A DNA stretch of 64,000 nucleotides from Alkalimonas sp. (GCF_020831925.1 NZ_JAFIFQ010000009.1:1-64000), one strand, 5' to 3'. Positions 37,350-46,948 are shown, counted from the first letter of the stretch. The notes: generated by a model not told the origin, from the sequence alone. Translations and numbers: made by a program.

Positions 37350-38465
37350 ATGGCCATAAAAGTTCTGGTGGTAGATGATTCCAGCTTTTTTCGTCGCCGC
37401 TTAACCGAAATCCTAAACGCCGATGCTGAGCTGGACGTTATTGATACCGCAAATAATGGCCAGCAAGCAGTTGAAAAGGCGATAGCGCTCAAGCCTGATG
37501 TCATCACCATGGACATCGAAATGCCGGTGATGGATGGTATCACCGCTGTTCGTGAAATTATGAAGCAACAGCGGATCCCAATTCTGATGTTTTCTTCGCT
37601 AACTCACGAAGGTGCGAAAGCCACATTGGATGCATTGGATGCTGGTGCAGTAGACTTTTTACCAAAAAAGTTTGAAGACATAGCCAGAGATAAAGACGAT
37701 GCGATTGCATTGCTTCGTCAGCGGGTAAAAGCCGTTGCCCGCCGTTTACCGGGTCGTCCTGTGGCGACTTCACGTCCGGCTTTAACTCGAAGTGGCTTTG
37801 AACGGCCTAAATTAGCAGAGCGCTTGAAAGAAACTCCGCCGGTAAGCCGGCCTGCAACTTCAGCGTCTTTCAAAGCCAGTGGCAAGGACTATAAATTACT
37901 GGCGATAGGGACTTCGACCGGTGGCCCGGTTGCTTTGCAAAAAATTATTACTGCATTACCTGCTAACTTCCCTCTTCCGATCGTGTTAATTCAGCATATG
38001 CCAGCTGCATTTACCGGTGCTTTTGCATCCCGTTTGAATGGGTTGGCTAAAATTTCTGTCAAAGAAGCCGAAGACAATGATGTACTCAAGCCTGGTGTGG
38101 CGTATTTGGCACCCGGCGGAAAACAAATGCTGATAGAAGGTAAGGCTGATCAGGCGAGGCTTCGAATTAAAGAGGATGATTCGCCACGCATTACCTTTAA
38201 ACCCAGTGTTGACATAACTTTCGGCAGCGCTGCCAGAGTGTACAGAGAGCAGGTGTTAGCTGTTATTTTAACCGGTATGGGCTCGGATGGACGTGAAGGC
38301 GCCCGTTTATTAAAACAATATGGTTCTCGTATTTGGGCTCAGGATGAGGCCAGCTGTGTCGTCTATGGTATGCCTCAGGCTGTTGCGGCTGCCGGATTAA
38401 TGGATGTCGAAGTCAGCTTGGCAGATACAGCCAGCAAACTTATAGCTGAAGTGATGCATGGATAA
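37350..38465 (+). CDS. cheB: Chemotaxis methylesterase CheB
   Basis: 371 residues. N-terminal receiver with D55 ([13 protein letters not shown]), a linker, then the methylesterase domain with catalytic Ser in [11 protein letters not shown], His in [13 protein letters not shown], and Asp in [11 protein letters not shown]. Removes methyl groups from, and deamidates, chemoreceptors. The matching methyltransferase cheR is not in this window. The end overlaps the stator gene by 8 bases. Confidence 0.95.
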   Translation: MAIKVLVVDDSSFFRRRLTEILNADAELDVIDTANNGQQAVEKAIALKPDVITMDIEMPVMDGITAVREIMKQQRIPILMFSSLTHEGAKATLDALDAGAVDFLPKKFEDIARDKDDAIALLRQRVKAVARRLPGRPVATSRPALTRSGFERPKLAERLKETPPVSRPATSASFKASGKDYKLLAIGTSTGGPVALQKIITALPANFPLPIVLIQHMPAAFTGAFASRLNGLAKISVKEAEDNDVLKPGVAYLAPGGKQMLIEGKADQARLRIKEDDSPRITFKPSVDITFGSAARVYREQVLAVILTGMGSDGREGARLLKQYGSRIWAQDEASCVVYGMPQAVAAAGLMDVEVSLADTASKLIAEVMHG

Positions 38466-39201
38466 ACTTGCGCTGATTGGTTTTTTTGTCGCCATCGTCG
38501 GTGTAGTAGGTGGCTTTGCTCTGGAAGGGGGGTCGATTTTAACCTTATTGCATCTGCCAGCTTTTATTATTGTGGTTGGTGGCACGCTAGGTGCTGTTAT
38601 GGTGCAAACTCCCTTCGCTCAGTTCAAGCTGGGCTTGCAGATACTGCCATGGGTGGTTCGGGGGCATAGCTTGCCGACCAACAGCATGGTTGATCGAATG
38701 ATTGAGTGGAGCAATGCGGCCAGAGCCAGTGGATTTCTGGCGTTGGAAAACACAGCATTGGAAGAAGATGATCCCTTCGTTCATCGAGGCTTAAATTTGT
38801 TAGTGGATGGTGTGGATCCAAAGGTTTTGCAGGATACGCTGGACGCTGAACTGACACTGGAACGCGAGCGACTCCTGCGGGGAGCCAAAATTTTTGAGGC
38901 CATGGGAGGTTACAGCCCAACCATTGGTATTGTTGGTGCAGTGCTTGGCTTGATTCAGGCTATGGCGAATATTACTGATCCTGAAATGCTTGGCCTTGGG
39001 ATTGCGACGGCCTTTGTGGCTACAATTTATGGTGTAGGTTTTGCGAACCTGATTTTTATCCCGGTTGGTAATAAGCTGAAGAATCTGGTGCATCAGCATA
39101 CCTTGCATCATGAAATGATTATTGAAGGGCTGATTTCCATTGCGCATGGTGAAAACCCGCGCACCATTGAACGCAAACTCAACGCCTATCGTGCAGGGTA
39201 G
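38458..39201 (+). CDS. motC: Flagellar stator protein, MotA/PomA family (MotC type)
   Basis: 247 residues, four membrane helices. Seen: MotA-family blocks GGFALEGG and [24 protein letters not shown], and the cytoplasmic charged loop between helices 2 and 3. The position after cheB and before a MotB homologue matches the motC-motD pair of Pseudomonas. Whether H+ or Na+ is used cannot be read from the sequence. Symbol by synteny. Confidence 0.9.
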   Translation: MDKLALIGFFVAIVGVVGGFALEGGSILTLLHLPAFIIVVGGTLGAVMVQTPFAQFKLGLQILPWVVRGHSLPTNSMVDRMIEWSNAARASGFLALENTALEEDDPFVHRGLNLLVDGVDPKVLQDTLDAELTLERERLLRGAKIFEAMGGYSPTIGIVGAVLGLIQAMANITDPEMLGLGIATAFVATIYGVGFANLIFIPVGNKLKNLVHQHTLHHEMIIEGLISIAHGENPRTIERKLNAYRAG

Positions 39202-39209
39202 CAAGTAGC

Positions 39210-40196
39210 ATGTACCGGCATAAGAACAAGCATCAGAAAGTTGAAGGCGAAGAGCTGGATCGCTGGTTGGTTTCCTATGCTGATTACATGACATTGATGT
39301 TCGCACTCTTTGTGGTGCTTTACGCCATGTCCATCGTCAAGGACGAAGAGTACCGCGCTTTATCGGATACGCTCACCAAAATTTTTGAGCGCCCCGACCG
39401 TTCTGGCACAGGGGTGGAAGGGACGTCTGTGTTGCTGGAGCCTGGCCCACAAAGCGATTTTGATTTGTTTGGTGCTTCGTTGGAGCCGGCGAAAGGCCCT
39501 GATTTGGTGGCGGATGCAACGGATTTATCCGAAGTGACCGAGCGCTTACTGGGTTCGCCACTGAGTTCGCTTGAAGCCGAATTAAATGAAGCTCTTGCGC
39601 ATCTGATGGAGCAAGGTTTGGCCAAGGTAGAACAGGATGAGAACTGGCTGACTATTGAACTGAATAGTGGTTTATTGTTTCCCAGTGGCAGCGCCACTGC
39701 TACTTTATCGGCGCAGGCCGTACTGGATGAAATCGCTGGTATAATTGTGCCCATCAACAACTTTATCCGTGTTCGTGGCTATACTGATAATGTACCGATT
39801 AACAATGAGCTTTTCGCCTCCAATTGGGAATTATCTGTTGCCCGTGCGACATCCGTATTGAGATTGTTAGAGGCTTTGGCCGTTGCACCGCAACGCATGG
39901 CGATTGAAGGCTATGGTGAGTTTTATCCGACGGCGGATAATACCACTGCGGACGGTCGGGCTGAAAACCGTCGGGTAGTGATTGCGATTTCAAAGTATGG
40001 TTATCGCGCAGACGATGCTGCTATCGATATGCTTGAAGCGCCGCCTGAAATACCGGCTGAGGTCATTCAGCAACTGGAGAATATTACGCAGGAGGATGGC
40101 AGTATTCGGGTGATTCGCTTGCCTGGTGGCGGCATCCGCATCACTACCCGCGACGAAGAGCCACCTCCGGCATCGCCGCAACAGCAGGAACCTTAA
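39210..40196 (+). CDS. motD: Flagellar stator protein, MotB family (MotD type)
   Basis: 328 residues. One membrane helix near 22-42 with the ion-carrying aspartate at about D25 (SYADYMTLMFALFVVLYAMS). A plug/linker follows, then an OmpA-like peptidoglycan-binding domain (IRVRGYTDNVPINN, ELSVARATSVLRLL, ADGRAENRRVVI). The C-terminal tail is Pro/Glu/Gln-rich. Coupled to the MotA-type gene 8 bases upstream; its stop TAA ends two bases before the ParC start. Confidence 0.92.
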   Translation: MYRHKNKHQKVEGEELDRWLVSYADYMTLMFALFVVLYAMSIVKDEEYRALSDTLTKIFERPDRSGTGVEGTSVLLEPGPQSDFDLFGASLEPAKGPDLVADATDLSEVTERLLGSPLSSLEAELNEALAHLMEQGLAKVEQDENWLTIELNSGLLFPSGSATATLSAQAVLDEIAGIIVPINNFIRVRGYTDNVPINNELFASNWELSVARATSVLRLLEALAVAPQRMAIEGYGEFYPTADNTTADGRAENRRVVIAISKYGYRADDAAIDMLEAPPEIPAEVIQQLENITQEDGSIRVIRLPGGGIRITTRDEEPPPASPQQQEP

Positions 40197-40197
40197 T

Positions 40198-40986
40198 GTG
40201 GTTGTTTGGACTATAGCAAATCAGAAAGGTGGTGTTGGTAAAACCACGACCACCGTGACCTTGGGAGCCTTGTTGGCTGAGCGCGGCCAGCGGGTATTGT
40301 TGGTTGATATCGATCCACATGCTTCCATGACCTACTATTTTGGCATTGATGCCGAAGAGCTTGAGGTCAGTGTTTACGATATTTTTATGCGAGGTAAAGA
40401 CATCAGCCGGGAAGAGATTTTGCAATCGCTCTGTCCCAGTGGTGTAGATAATTTGGATATTTTACCTTCATCGATGGCACTGGCAACGCTTGATCGCTCC
40501 CTGGGCAATAAAAACGGCATGGGTTTAATCTTAAAAAAGGGCTTAAGTAAGTTAAGTAAAGATTACGATTATATCCTGCTGGATTGTCCGCCGGTGATGG
40601 GCGTCTTGATGGTGAATGCTTTAGCTGCAAGTGATCGGGTGTTAATCCCGGTGCAAACGGAGTTCTTGGCGATAAAAGGTCTGGAGCGGATGATTGCTAC
40701 CATGGGCTTGATGCGTCAGTCGCAGCAAAAAGATTATAGCTTTACCATTATTCCAACCATGTACGATAAGCGAACCAAAGCATCGCTTGAAGCCTATAAG
40801 GAACTAAAAGCCAAGTACCAGGATAAAGTCTGGTCTGCTGTTGTGCCGGTCGATACCAAGTTTCGTGACGCCAGTCTGGCGCAAACACCGCCGCCTGTGT
40901 TTGCTCCGCGCTCGCGAGGTGTCTTTGCCTACAATACTTTACTAAGTTATCTTCTGCAGTTGCCTGCGGAGAGCGGCCATGTCTGA
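40198..40986 (+). CDS. parC: ParA-type ATPase ParC, polar chemotaxis-array positioning
   Basis: 262 residues from a GTG at 40198 with AGGA about 10 bases before it; longer frames overlap motD. Deviant Walker A NQKGGVGKTTTTVTLG starts at residue 7. DIDPHASMTYYFG and LLDCPPVMG follow. ParA-like proteins at this place in che operons (ParC in Vibrio) carry chemosensory arrays to the cell pole. The gene overlaps the ParP-like gene by 8 bases, supporting that assignment over plasmid partition. Confidence 0.87.
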   Translation: MVVWTIANQKGGVGKTTTTVTLGALLAERGQRVLLVDIDPHASMTYYFGIDAEELEVSVYDIFMRGKDISREEILQSLCPSGVDNLDILPSSMALATLDRSLGNKNGMGLILKKGLSKLSKDYDYILLDCPPVMGVLMVNALAASDRVLIPVQTEFLAIKGLERMIATMGLMRQSQQKDYSFTIIPTMYDKRTKASLEAYKELKAKYQDKVWSAVVPVDTKFRDASLAQTPPPVFAPRSRGVFAYNTLLSYLLQLPAESGHV

Positions 40987-41725
40987 TCGATACAGCAGTC
41001 AGAAGGTGATGCAGCATTATCTGAGCGCCTTACTGACCGATGATGAAATTCAGCCTGCGGTTGTCCGGGAAGAGCCAGAGGTTAAGAAGAAGCTTGAGTC
41101 TTTATTGGCGAAAGTAACTACCACCAAGGTTGCAGCAGAGCCTGCTCCTGTCGTTGCTAAAGAAACGAAGCCACTGGTGCCGCCAAAACTGGATAGTACT
41201 GAATTAGAACAAACTGTCGTCAGCCGCAAATCACGACCTGGGTTTACAGCGGATAGTGTTAGCTCGGAGAAGGCCTATCGCAAAGGTGACTTTCAGGCAT
41301 TGTTTTTCAGTGTGGCAGGCCTTACCGTCGCGCTGCCATTAAAGGAATTAGGTGGGATCCATAAATTAACGGCGATCAACACCATGCCTGGCAAGCCAGC
41401 CTGGTTTAAAGGTGTGATGTTGCAGCGGGAACAGAAAATCAATGTGGTGGATACTGGTCTTTGGGTGATGCCAGAAAAATTTGATCGGCAGCAAGCCGAA
41501 TCGCATCAGTATCAGTATGTTATAATGTTAAGTAATACAGCTTGGGGCTTGGCTTGTGATAAATTGGTCAACACAGTGACTTTATCGCAGGATGAGGTAA
41601 AGTGGCGAGAGTCAACAGGAAAAAGGCCTTGGCTTGCCGGGCTGATAAAACAACACATGTGTGCTTTACTGGATGTGGATGCTTTGATTAACATGCTAAA
41701 GCAAGGTCAGAGCAGTGAGCACTAA
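40979..41725 (+). CDS. parP: CheW-domain protein ParP
   Basis: 248 residues: an N-terminal helical segment with MQHYLSALLTDDEI, a variable linker (about 55-100), and a C-terminal CheW-like domain (ALFFSVAGLTVALPLKELGGIHKLTAINTMPG, INVVDTGLWVMP). This architecture and the position between ParC and CheW match Vibrio ParP, which binds ParC and CheA and holds arrays at the pole. The N-terminal interaction segment is assigned by analogy. Confidence 0.8.
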   Translation: MSDRYSSQKVMQHYLSALLTDDEIQPAVVREEPEVKKKLESLLAKVTTTKVAAEPAPVVAKETKPLVPPKLDSTELEQTVVSRKSRPGFTADSVSSEKAYRKGDFQALFFSVAGLTVALPLKELGGIHKLTAINTMPGKPAWFKGVMLQREQKINVVDTGLWVMPEKFDRQQAESHQYQYVIMLSNTAWGLACDKLVNTVTLSQDEVKWRESTGKRPWLAGLIKQHMCALLDVDALINMLKQGQSSEH

Positions 41726-41733
41726 GCTAAATA

Positions 41734-41753
41734 CAACGGCCTGGTAGCCGTTG
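41734..41753 (+). other. Small hairpin between parP and cheW
   Basis: CAACGGC (41734-41740) and GCCGTTG (41747-41753) are exact reverse complements with a CTGGTA loop. No T-run follows and the cheW ribosome site (GAGGAG) begins a few bases later. It may tune relative expression or mRNA decay within the operon. Confidence 0.4.
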
Positions 41754-41766
41754 ATGAGGAGCTGGA

Positions 41767-42261
41767 ATGAGCAATGTAGCGAATCAGAGCGCAAAAAACA
41801 GTGACAAAGGTGATGAGGTCCTGCAATGGGTCACCTTTAAGTTGCAAGATGAGACTTATGGCATCAATGTGATGCAGGTGCAAGAAGTATTGCGCTATAC
41901 CGAAATTGCGCCTGTACCTGGCTCTCCGGATTACGTGATGGGCATCATCAATCTGCGTGGTAATGTCGTCACGGTCATTGATACGCGAACGCGTTTTGGT
42001 TTGAACGGCGCTGAAGTGACTGATAACACACGTATTGTGATTATTGAAGCGGATAAGCAGGTGATAGGCATTCTGGTCGATAGCGTGGCAGAGGTGGTCT
42101 ATTTGAAAGCTTCTGAAATTGATACGGCACCTAATGTTGGTAATGATGAAAGTGCTAAGTTTATTCAGGGCGTTACCAATAGGGATGGCGAGTTGCTGAT
42201 TTTGGTGGATTTAAACAAACTGCTGACGGATGAAGAGTGGGATGAAATCAGCGCTCTGTAA
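41767..42261 (+). CDS. cheW: Chemotaxis coupling protein CheW
   Basis: 164 residues. Classical CheW: LQWVTFKLQDETYGINVMQVQEVLRY, VPGSPDYVMGIINLRGNVVTVIDTRTRFG, VIGILVDSVAEVVYL. Links CheA to chemoreceptors. It has a strong GAGGAG ribosome site. The short N-terminal extension is unstructured. Confidence 0.96.
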   Translation: MSNVANQSAKNSDKGDEVLQWVTFKLQDETYGINVMQVQEVLRYTEIAPVPGSPDYVMGIINLRGNVVTVIDTRTRFGLNGAEVTDNTRIVIIEADKQVIGILVDSVAEVVYLKASEIDTAPNVGNDESAKFIQGVTNRDGELLILVDLNKLLTDEEWDEISAL

Positions 42262-42273
42262 TAGGATAGCAGC

Positions 42274-42699
42274 ATGCTGATTGGGTGGCTGTGTGCATTA
42301 AGCCTACTGGTTGCCTGGTTGCTGTGGCGTAGTCTGCAACACAGCTCTGAGCAGCATGCCAGCTCAGATCAGCGCTTGTTGCAGCAAGACAGTACCGACG
42401 AAAATCAGCAAGAGCTTCGCCTTCTCAGGGCGGAGCTGGCAGAGCTTCGCTCAGGTGTGATCGGTGTTGGTCAGCGTGTGCTTGAGCTTGAGTCTCAACT
42501 GCAAAGTCAGCAGCAATTGCTGACAGAACAAGCGGAGCAACTGCAGGCGGTGCAGTTGATTGAACCCGAGTCAAAAATCTACAGCCGGGCCATGAAAATG
42601 GTGCAGTTAGGTGCGGATTTGGAAGAGATAATGCGCGAGTGTGAGTTGCCAAGGGCGGAAGCTGAGCTGCTGTTTAATTTACACCAGCAAAAATCTTAG
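42274..42699 (+). CDS. DUF2802 protein at the end of the che operon
   Basis: 141 residues. One N-terminal membrane helix (GWLCALSLLVAWLLWRSL), a Gln/Glu-rich coiled coil, then a C-terminal helical segment YSRAMKMVQLGADLEEIMRECELPRAEAELLFNL, the DUF2802 hallmark that resembles a small helix-turn-helix-like unit. Conserved at this position after cheW in Pseudomonas and relatives; role unknown. Its stop overlaps that of the convergent flhX gene. Confidence 0.82.
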   Translation: MLIGWLCALSLLVAWLLWRSLQHSSEQHASSDQRLLQQDSTDENQQELRLLRAELAELRSGVIGVGQRVLELESQLQSQQQLLTEQAEQLQAVQLIEPESKIYSRAMKMVQLGADLEEIMRECELPRAEAELLFNLHQQKS

Positions 42700-42998
42700 G
42701 TTTTTAAATCAATACGTTGATGAATATTGTGCCAGTTCTCGGGAAATTTGCCTTGTAGTACATACGAAAAGGCAATCAACTCAGCAATAATCAGATACAA
42801 CTCAGTCGGTATACTGTCGCCAAGTTCAAGACCAGTTAACAGCTTGCTGAGCTCTTCATCTTCATGCACCAGAATGCCATGTTCTTTGGCAATGCTAAGG
42901 ATATCTTCCGCCAGTTCACCATGACCTTTGGCAACCACTTTCGGAGCGGATTTTCCATCGTATTTAAGCGCGGTAGCTGACTTTGTCTTTTTCATCAT
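42696..42998 (-). CDS. FlhB C-terminal domain homologue (FlhX)
   Basis: 100 residues. Matches the part of FlhB that follows the NPTH cleavage site: ATALKYDGKSAPKVVAKG against VALRYKQGRDRAPVVVAKG, and IAKEHGILVHEDEELSKLL against IAKEHKVPLVESPALARAI. It has no membrane part and no NPTH. Such stand-alone proteins can replace the cleaved FlhB fragment in some species. It forms a leftward two-gene operon with the FliK-like gene 7 bases upstream, convergent with the che operon. Confidence 0.88.
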   Translation of the reverse strand: MMKKTKSATALKYDGKSAPKVVAKGHGELAEDILSIAKEHGILVHEDEELSKLLTGLELGDSIPTELYLIIAELIAFSYVLQGKFPENWHNIHQRIDLKT

Positions 42999-43005
42999 AA
43001 GGCCC

Positions 43006-44829
43006 TCAAGCCTGAACCTTAATTAAACTACTTTGCCTGGTAAACAAAGTGCCTGGTACTACCCCAAGCTGGCACTGTGCCTGTTCAACCTCTATTCCCT
43101 GAGCGGTCAAGCGCTCGGTCAACAGAGGCAAAAATTGCTCAGCCAGTGTCTGCGCCTTACTTTGCTCACTGTAAATCTGCAGATTCAGACGGTTTTCCTG
43201 CAGCCGGGCTTTTGCCATTAATTTACCTAGCTCCAGCAAATCAAAATGCATGGTCAGTTGCCAGACTTTTGCGTTGTTGTCACCAGCAGACTCAGCCGAT
43301 TCCTCCCGCTGTTCTATTTTTACCTGAAGTTGGCTGCTTTGCTGCTCCAGCTGGATCGGTAGTTGCAGCAGAAACTGGCTGGGCTGCTGTTGCTGCAATT
43401 CGGCACTGGCCAGCTGGCTTTGTTGCATGGCACCACTGTGGCTGGCCAGTTGACGCAGCAACTGGCTGGCACTTTGTGCATCCAGTTGTTGCAGTAGTGG
43501 GATCAGTCGTTGAGCAAGTGGACTCTGATTTGCTGTTGGTGCTTGCTGACTGAGCCTGCCGAGCAACAGCTGAATGGCGATTGCCAGGGTGCCTGCAGCA
43601 CTGCCTGCCAGTTGCCTTGGCATCTGCAAAGGATTGAACTGCAAGACGGCTTGCAACTGTTGCTGTACCTGTGCTGTTTGTAAAACCTGTTGGCCACCAG
43701 GCAGTTGCTGACGCAATTGTTGCAGTACTTGCTGCAAGGGCTGTGGCAGTTCTGGCAGACTCGCCAGGCGAGCTGGGCTGTCGGGCAATAACGGCAGTAA
43801 TGCTCGCCAGCCCTGATCCAGCAATGTTTTCAGTTCATTGCCAGCGAGGTTGGTTGTACTTGGCTGGGCACTGGTTGACGCAACGGTAGGGACTTGCCAT
43901 TGAATAGGCCGATTGAAAGCTTCCGTCGATACGGTCACTTTATGGCTGGCTTGTTGCTTGCTTTGCAAGTGCAATTGCCAGTGTTGCATCTCCTGCTGCA
44001 AGCTGATTTGATAGCTACCAGAAGGCAATCGTACCTGCGGCAAAGGCAACATCAGTGCACCCATTTGCAAGTATTGCTGTTGTAGGCGTGCTGGCACTGT
44101 TTGGCCCTGTACGCTGTCAGCTAGTCGTTGCAACAATTGTTGTTGCAGTTGCGTCGGTAGGGTGAGTTGCTGGTATTGCAAGCGCTGCGGTGTCGCTGTG
44201 GTGCCGGTATTTTCTTTGAGGTTTGTGTTCGCAACCTTGGCGATGCTACCTGGTTTAACTTCGATAAACAGGCTAGGCTCCTGGCCGGTGCCAAGACTAA
44301 TACTGGCTTGAAGCCTGGCCTGAGGAAACTGTGTTATCAGGGATTGTATGGTGCGGTGTAAGGTCTCGGGCAGATGAAGCAGGGTTCCTTGTGGTAAACG
44401 GATCTGACTTTGCTGCGAGTTGGTTACTAACTCGACAGGAAGTTGGGTGGCGGTACTGGTTGTGATGCCCTGTGTGCCAACTTTACTGCTCGCCCCCCAG
44501 TTTAAAGCTAAGGTTAATGCTTGTTGCTGATTGAGTGGGAAGCTTTGCATCGCCTCACCTTTGGCTTGCAGCTGCACCTGTACCCGGCCGTCCGGTAGTT
44601 GCTGAAAGCTGGCCTGCATCGGCGTACCATTGCTGGTTTGAATACTTTTGGGCAGACGGAGCTGCAAAATCCCTTGACTGGTCGTTAGCTGCAATAAGCG
44701 CGCACCTTGTACTGGATCGGTTAAGATGACACCGCTGTAGCTCTTGTCTGCTTTCAGTGGAACCGCCGCATTGGTAGTTCGCCCAGTTGCCGTTAGTTGC
44801 AGCAATTGCTCAAGTTTGATCGGGTTCAT
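43006..44829 (-). CDS. Second FliK-like hook-length/export-switch protein
   Basis: 607 residues, extremely rich in Gln and Leu. The C-terminal 130 residues (FLLQLPIQLEQQSSQLQVKIEQR, KVWQLTMHFDLLELGKLMAKARLQENRLNLQIYSE) match the Flg_hook domain of FliK. An N-terminal beta-rich region (SYSGVILTDPVQGARLLQL) and a long Q-rich middle precede it. It shares only the domain, not detailed sequence, with fliK at 21239. Paired with the FlhX gene it may be a second ruler/switch pair; its exact role is unproven. Confidence 0.78.
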   Translation of the reverse strand: MNPIKLEQLLQLTATGRTTNAAVPLKADKSYSGVILTDPVQGARLLQLTTSQGILQLRLPKSIQTSNGTPMQASFQQLPDGRVQVQLQAKGEAMQSFPLNQQQALTLALNWGASSKVGTQGITTSTATQLPVELVTNSQQSQIRLPQGTLLHLPETLHRTIQSLITQFPQARLQASISLGTGQEPSLFIEVKPGSIAKVANTNLKENTGTTATPQRLQYQQLTLPTQLQQQLLQRLADSVQGQTVPARLQQQYLQMGALMLPLPQVRLPSGSYQISLQQEMQHWQLHLQSKQQASHKVTVSTEAFNRPIQWQVPTVASTSAQPSTTNLAGNELKTLLDQGWRALLPLLPDSPARLASLPELPQPLQQVLQQLRQQLPGGQQVLQTAQVQQQLQAVLQFNPLQMPRQLAGSAAGTLAIAIQLLLGRLSQQAPTANQSPLAQRLIPLLQQLDAQSASQLLRQLASHSGAMQQSQLASAELQQQQPSQFLLQLPIQLEQQSSQLQVKIEQREESAESAGDNNAKVWQLTMHFDLLELGKLMAKARLQENRLNLQIYSEQSKAQTLAEQFLPLLTERLTAQGIEVEQAQCQLGVVPGTLFTRQSSLIKVQA

Positions 44830-44876
44830 CTTATTTTAATCATTTTTACCATGCTTGTACTGGCCTGATGCGTTCG

Positions 44877-44917
44877 TATTCCATTAGGAATATGGTAAGA
44901 TCCGCGCAATTTTACCA
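44877..44917 (+). promoter_or_regulatory. Palindromic leader before ccmA
   Basis: TATTCC-ATTA-GGAATA (44877-44892) is a perfect 6-bp inverted repeat. TGGTAA (44893-44898) and TTACCA (44912-44917) form a second one directly before the AGGAGG ribosome site. The first could be an operator overlapping the ccm promoter, with a possible -35 TTGTAC at 44855. The second could partly hide the ribosome site. Both are suggestions. Confidence 0.35.
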
Positions 44918-44929
44918 GGAGGCCATGCA

Positions 44930-45556
44930 GTGACCAACTTCTTATGCGCCCGCGGCTTAAGTTGTATCCGCCAGGACAGAGTACTGTTCGAAGCGCTGGA
45001 TCTTGAGTTGTCACCCGGCCAGCTACTGCAAATACAGGGTAAAAATGGCGCTGGTAAAAGCTCATTGTTGCGCCTGTTGGCCGGTTTGTCCACTCCGGAT
45101 GACGGGAACATTCTGTTTTGCGGACAGCCCCTTGCTTTACAGGCCGAGCAGTATGCTGCTTCTTTATGCTATATCGGCCATCAGAGCGGTATTCATGAGC
45201 ACCTAACAGCGGTGGAGAATATTGCTTTTTGGCGTGCGGCTTATCAACTGCCTTTTACTGACAGCATGGATTTATTAGGCCAGCTTGGCCTGGCTGGTTT
45301 GGAAGACATTCCTTGCCGTATGTTGTCGGCAGGTCAGCAACGCAGGGTCTCGCTGGCCAGGCTCTGGTTAACCCAGGCTCAACTTTGGATCCTTGACGAG
45401 CCCTTTACTGCTTTGGACCAACAAGCAATTCAGCGCTTACAGCAACGCTTTCATCAGCATCTGGCCGCAGAAGGGGCTATTATCGTGACCACCCATCAAG
45501 CACTGAGCCAGGATTTCCCAACCCTCAAAACCCTGGAGCTGGCGTACCGATGGTAG
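44930..45556 (+). CDS. ccmA: Heme exporter ATP-binding protein CcmA
   Basis: 208 residues, GTG start with AGGAGG seven bases upstream; the ATG at 44925 runs into a stop. ABC ATPase: Walker A GKNGAGKSSLLRL, signature LSAGQQRRVSLARL, Walker B LWILDEPFTALD. With CcmB it powers release of holo-CcmE from the CcmC complex. First gene of the ccm operon; overlaps ccmB by 7 bases. Confidence 0.95.
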   Translation: MTNFLCARGLSCIRQDRVLFEALDLELSPGQLLQIQGKNGAGKSSLLRLLAGLSTPDDGNILFCGQPLALQAEQYAASLCYIGHQSGIHEHLTAVENIAFWRAAYQLPFTDSMDLLGQLGLAGLEDIPCRMLSAGQQRRVSLARLWLTQAQLWILDEPFTALDQQAIQRLQQRFHQHLAAEGAIIVTTHQALSQDFPTLKTLELAYRW

Positions 45557-46209
45557 TGACTTTCTTACGCCGTGAGCTGGTGCTGCTGGGACGCCAAAAA
45601 GCTGATTGGCTGAATCCATTGTTGTTTTTTATTATTGTGCTGACCTTGTTTCCATTAGGGGTTGGACCAGAACCGAATCAGTTACGTATAATGGCACCTG
45701 GCATTGTCTGGATTGCAGCGCTGCTGAGCGTCTTGCTGGCGGCTGAACGCTTGTTCCGGGATGATTACCGCAACGGTGTGATTGAACAGCTGGTCGCGTC
45801 CAGGCAGGGTCTGATGGCTTTTGTACTGGCCAAAGCCGCCGCGAACTGGTTAAGTACCGGCTTGCCTTTGGTGCTAATATCGCCGGTGGTGGCAATGTTG
45901 CTTGGTGTCGAGTCCAAGGCTTTTGTCGCCATGATGTTAACCCTGCTACTGGGCACGCCTTTGCTGAGTATTTTGAGTGTACTGGGTGCTGCTCTGACGA
46001 TGTCTGCCGATAAAGGCGGTATCTTATTGGCGTTGTTGATATTACCGCTGTATATCCCACTGCTTATTTTTGCCAGTGCGGCGATCGAGGCAGCCAGCAT
46101 GGGGCTGCCTTACAGTGGACAACTTGCTATTCTGGTCGCCATGTTGTTATTGGCGTTGGCTTTGGTGCCGCTGGCTGTCGCCAGTGCGTTACGGATAAAT
46201 GTGAGTTAG
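45550..46209 (+). CDS. ccmB: Heme exporter membrane protein CcmB
   Basis: 219 residues, six hydrophobic segments. Seen: FLRRELVLLGRQKADWLNPLLFF at the start, IMAPGIVWIAALLSVLLAAERLF, and LLGTPLLSILSVLGAALTM, typical CcmB blocks. Membrane partner of CcmA. One base separates it from ccmC. Confidence 0.95.
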   Translation: MVVTFLRRELVLLGRQKADWLNPLLFFIIVLTLFPLGVGPEPNQLRIMAPGIVWIAALLSVLLAAERLFRDDYRNGVIEQLVASRQGLMAFVLAKAAANWLSTGLPLVLISPVVAMLLGVESKAFVAMMLTLLLGTPLLSILSVLGAALTMSADKGGILLALLILPLYIPLLIFASAAIEAASMGLPYSGQLAILVAMLLLALALVPLAVASALRINVS

Positions 46210-46210
46210 T

Positions 46211-46948
46211 ATGTTTAAATGGCTGCATCCACTTGCAAAACCTGAGACTCTTTACCATTTTTGCGGGCGTTTGTTCCCCTGGTTGATGCTGTCAGCCATT
46301 GGTATTTTGTTGTTTGGCAACCTATGGGGCTTAGTGTTTGCACCGCAGGATTACCAGCAATTTGATACGGTTCGCATTATCTACATTCATGTTCCTTCCG
46401 CTTTGCTATCGATGAGCACCTATACCATGATGGCCATTGCTGCCTTTATCGCCTTGGTATGGCAGGTGAAGGTTGCGCAGTGGTCCGTGCTGGCTATCGC
46501 GCCGATTGGTGCCGTTTTTACCGCGATTTCACTGCTTACTGGTATGGCTTGGGGCAAACCCATGTGGGGCACCTGGTGGGAGTGGGATGCACGGCTTACG
46601 TCGCAGTTAATTTTGTTGTTTCTGTATCTGGGGGTGATCGCCCTCTATGGTGCTTTCTCGGATCGTCAAACCGGAGGTAAGGTAGCGTCCTTGCTGGCCG
46701 TGATTGGCATCGTCAATATCCCAATTATTCATTTTTCAGTGGAGTGGTGGAATACCCTGCATCAGGGTGCCAGTATCACCAAGTTTGATACGCCCTCGGT
46801 TCATCCCAGCATGTTATGGCCCTTGTTGATTAGTTTACTGGGTTTCTACCTGCTGATGCTGGCGTTGGTGTGTCTGCGCTTGCGAACCGCTATTTTAGAA
46901 CATGAGCAGCACAGGCCCTGGGTACGGGCAACACTGGGAGGACATTAA
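46211..46948 (+). CDS. ccmC: Heme exporter/chaperone protein CcmC
   Basis: 245 residues, six membrane helices and the tryptophan-rich heme-handling motif MWGTWWEWDARLTSQ near 116-130. Conserved periplasmic histidines flank it (IYIHVPSALL, IIHFSVEWWNTLHQG). Loads heme covalently onto CcmE. The stop shares one base with the ccmD start. Confidence 0.96.
   Translation: MFKWLHPLAKPETLYHFCGRLFPWLMLSAIGILLFGNLWGLVFAPQDYQQFDTVRIIYIHVPSALLSMSTYTMMAIAAFIALVWQVKVAQWSVLAIAPIGAVFTAISLLTGMAWGKPMWGTWWEWDARLTSQLILLFLYLGVIALYGAFSDRQTGGKVASLLAVIGIVNIPIIHFSVEWWNTLHQGASITKFDTPSVHPSMLWPLLISLLGFYLLMLALVCLRLRTAILEHEQHRPWVRATLGGH

Noticed and set aside
42696-42998. A truncated flhB pseudogene
   Set aside because: The frame is intact, covers exactly the post-NPTH domain, is coupled to another flagellar gene and matches known stand-alone FlhX proteins.
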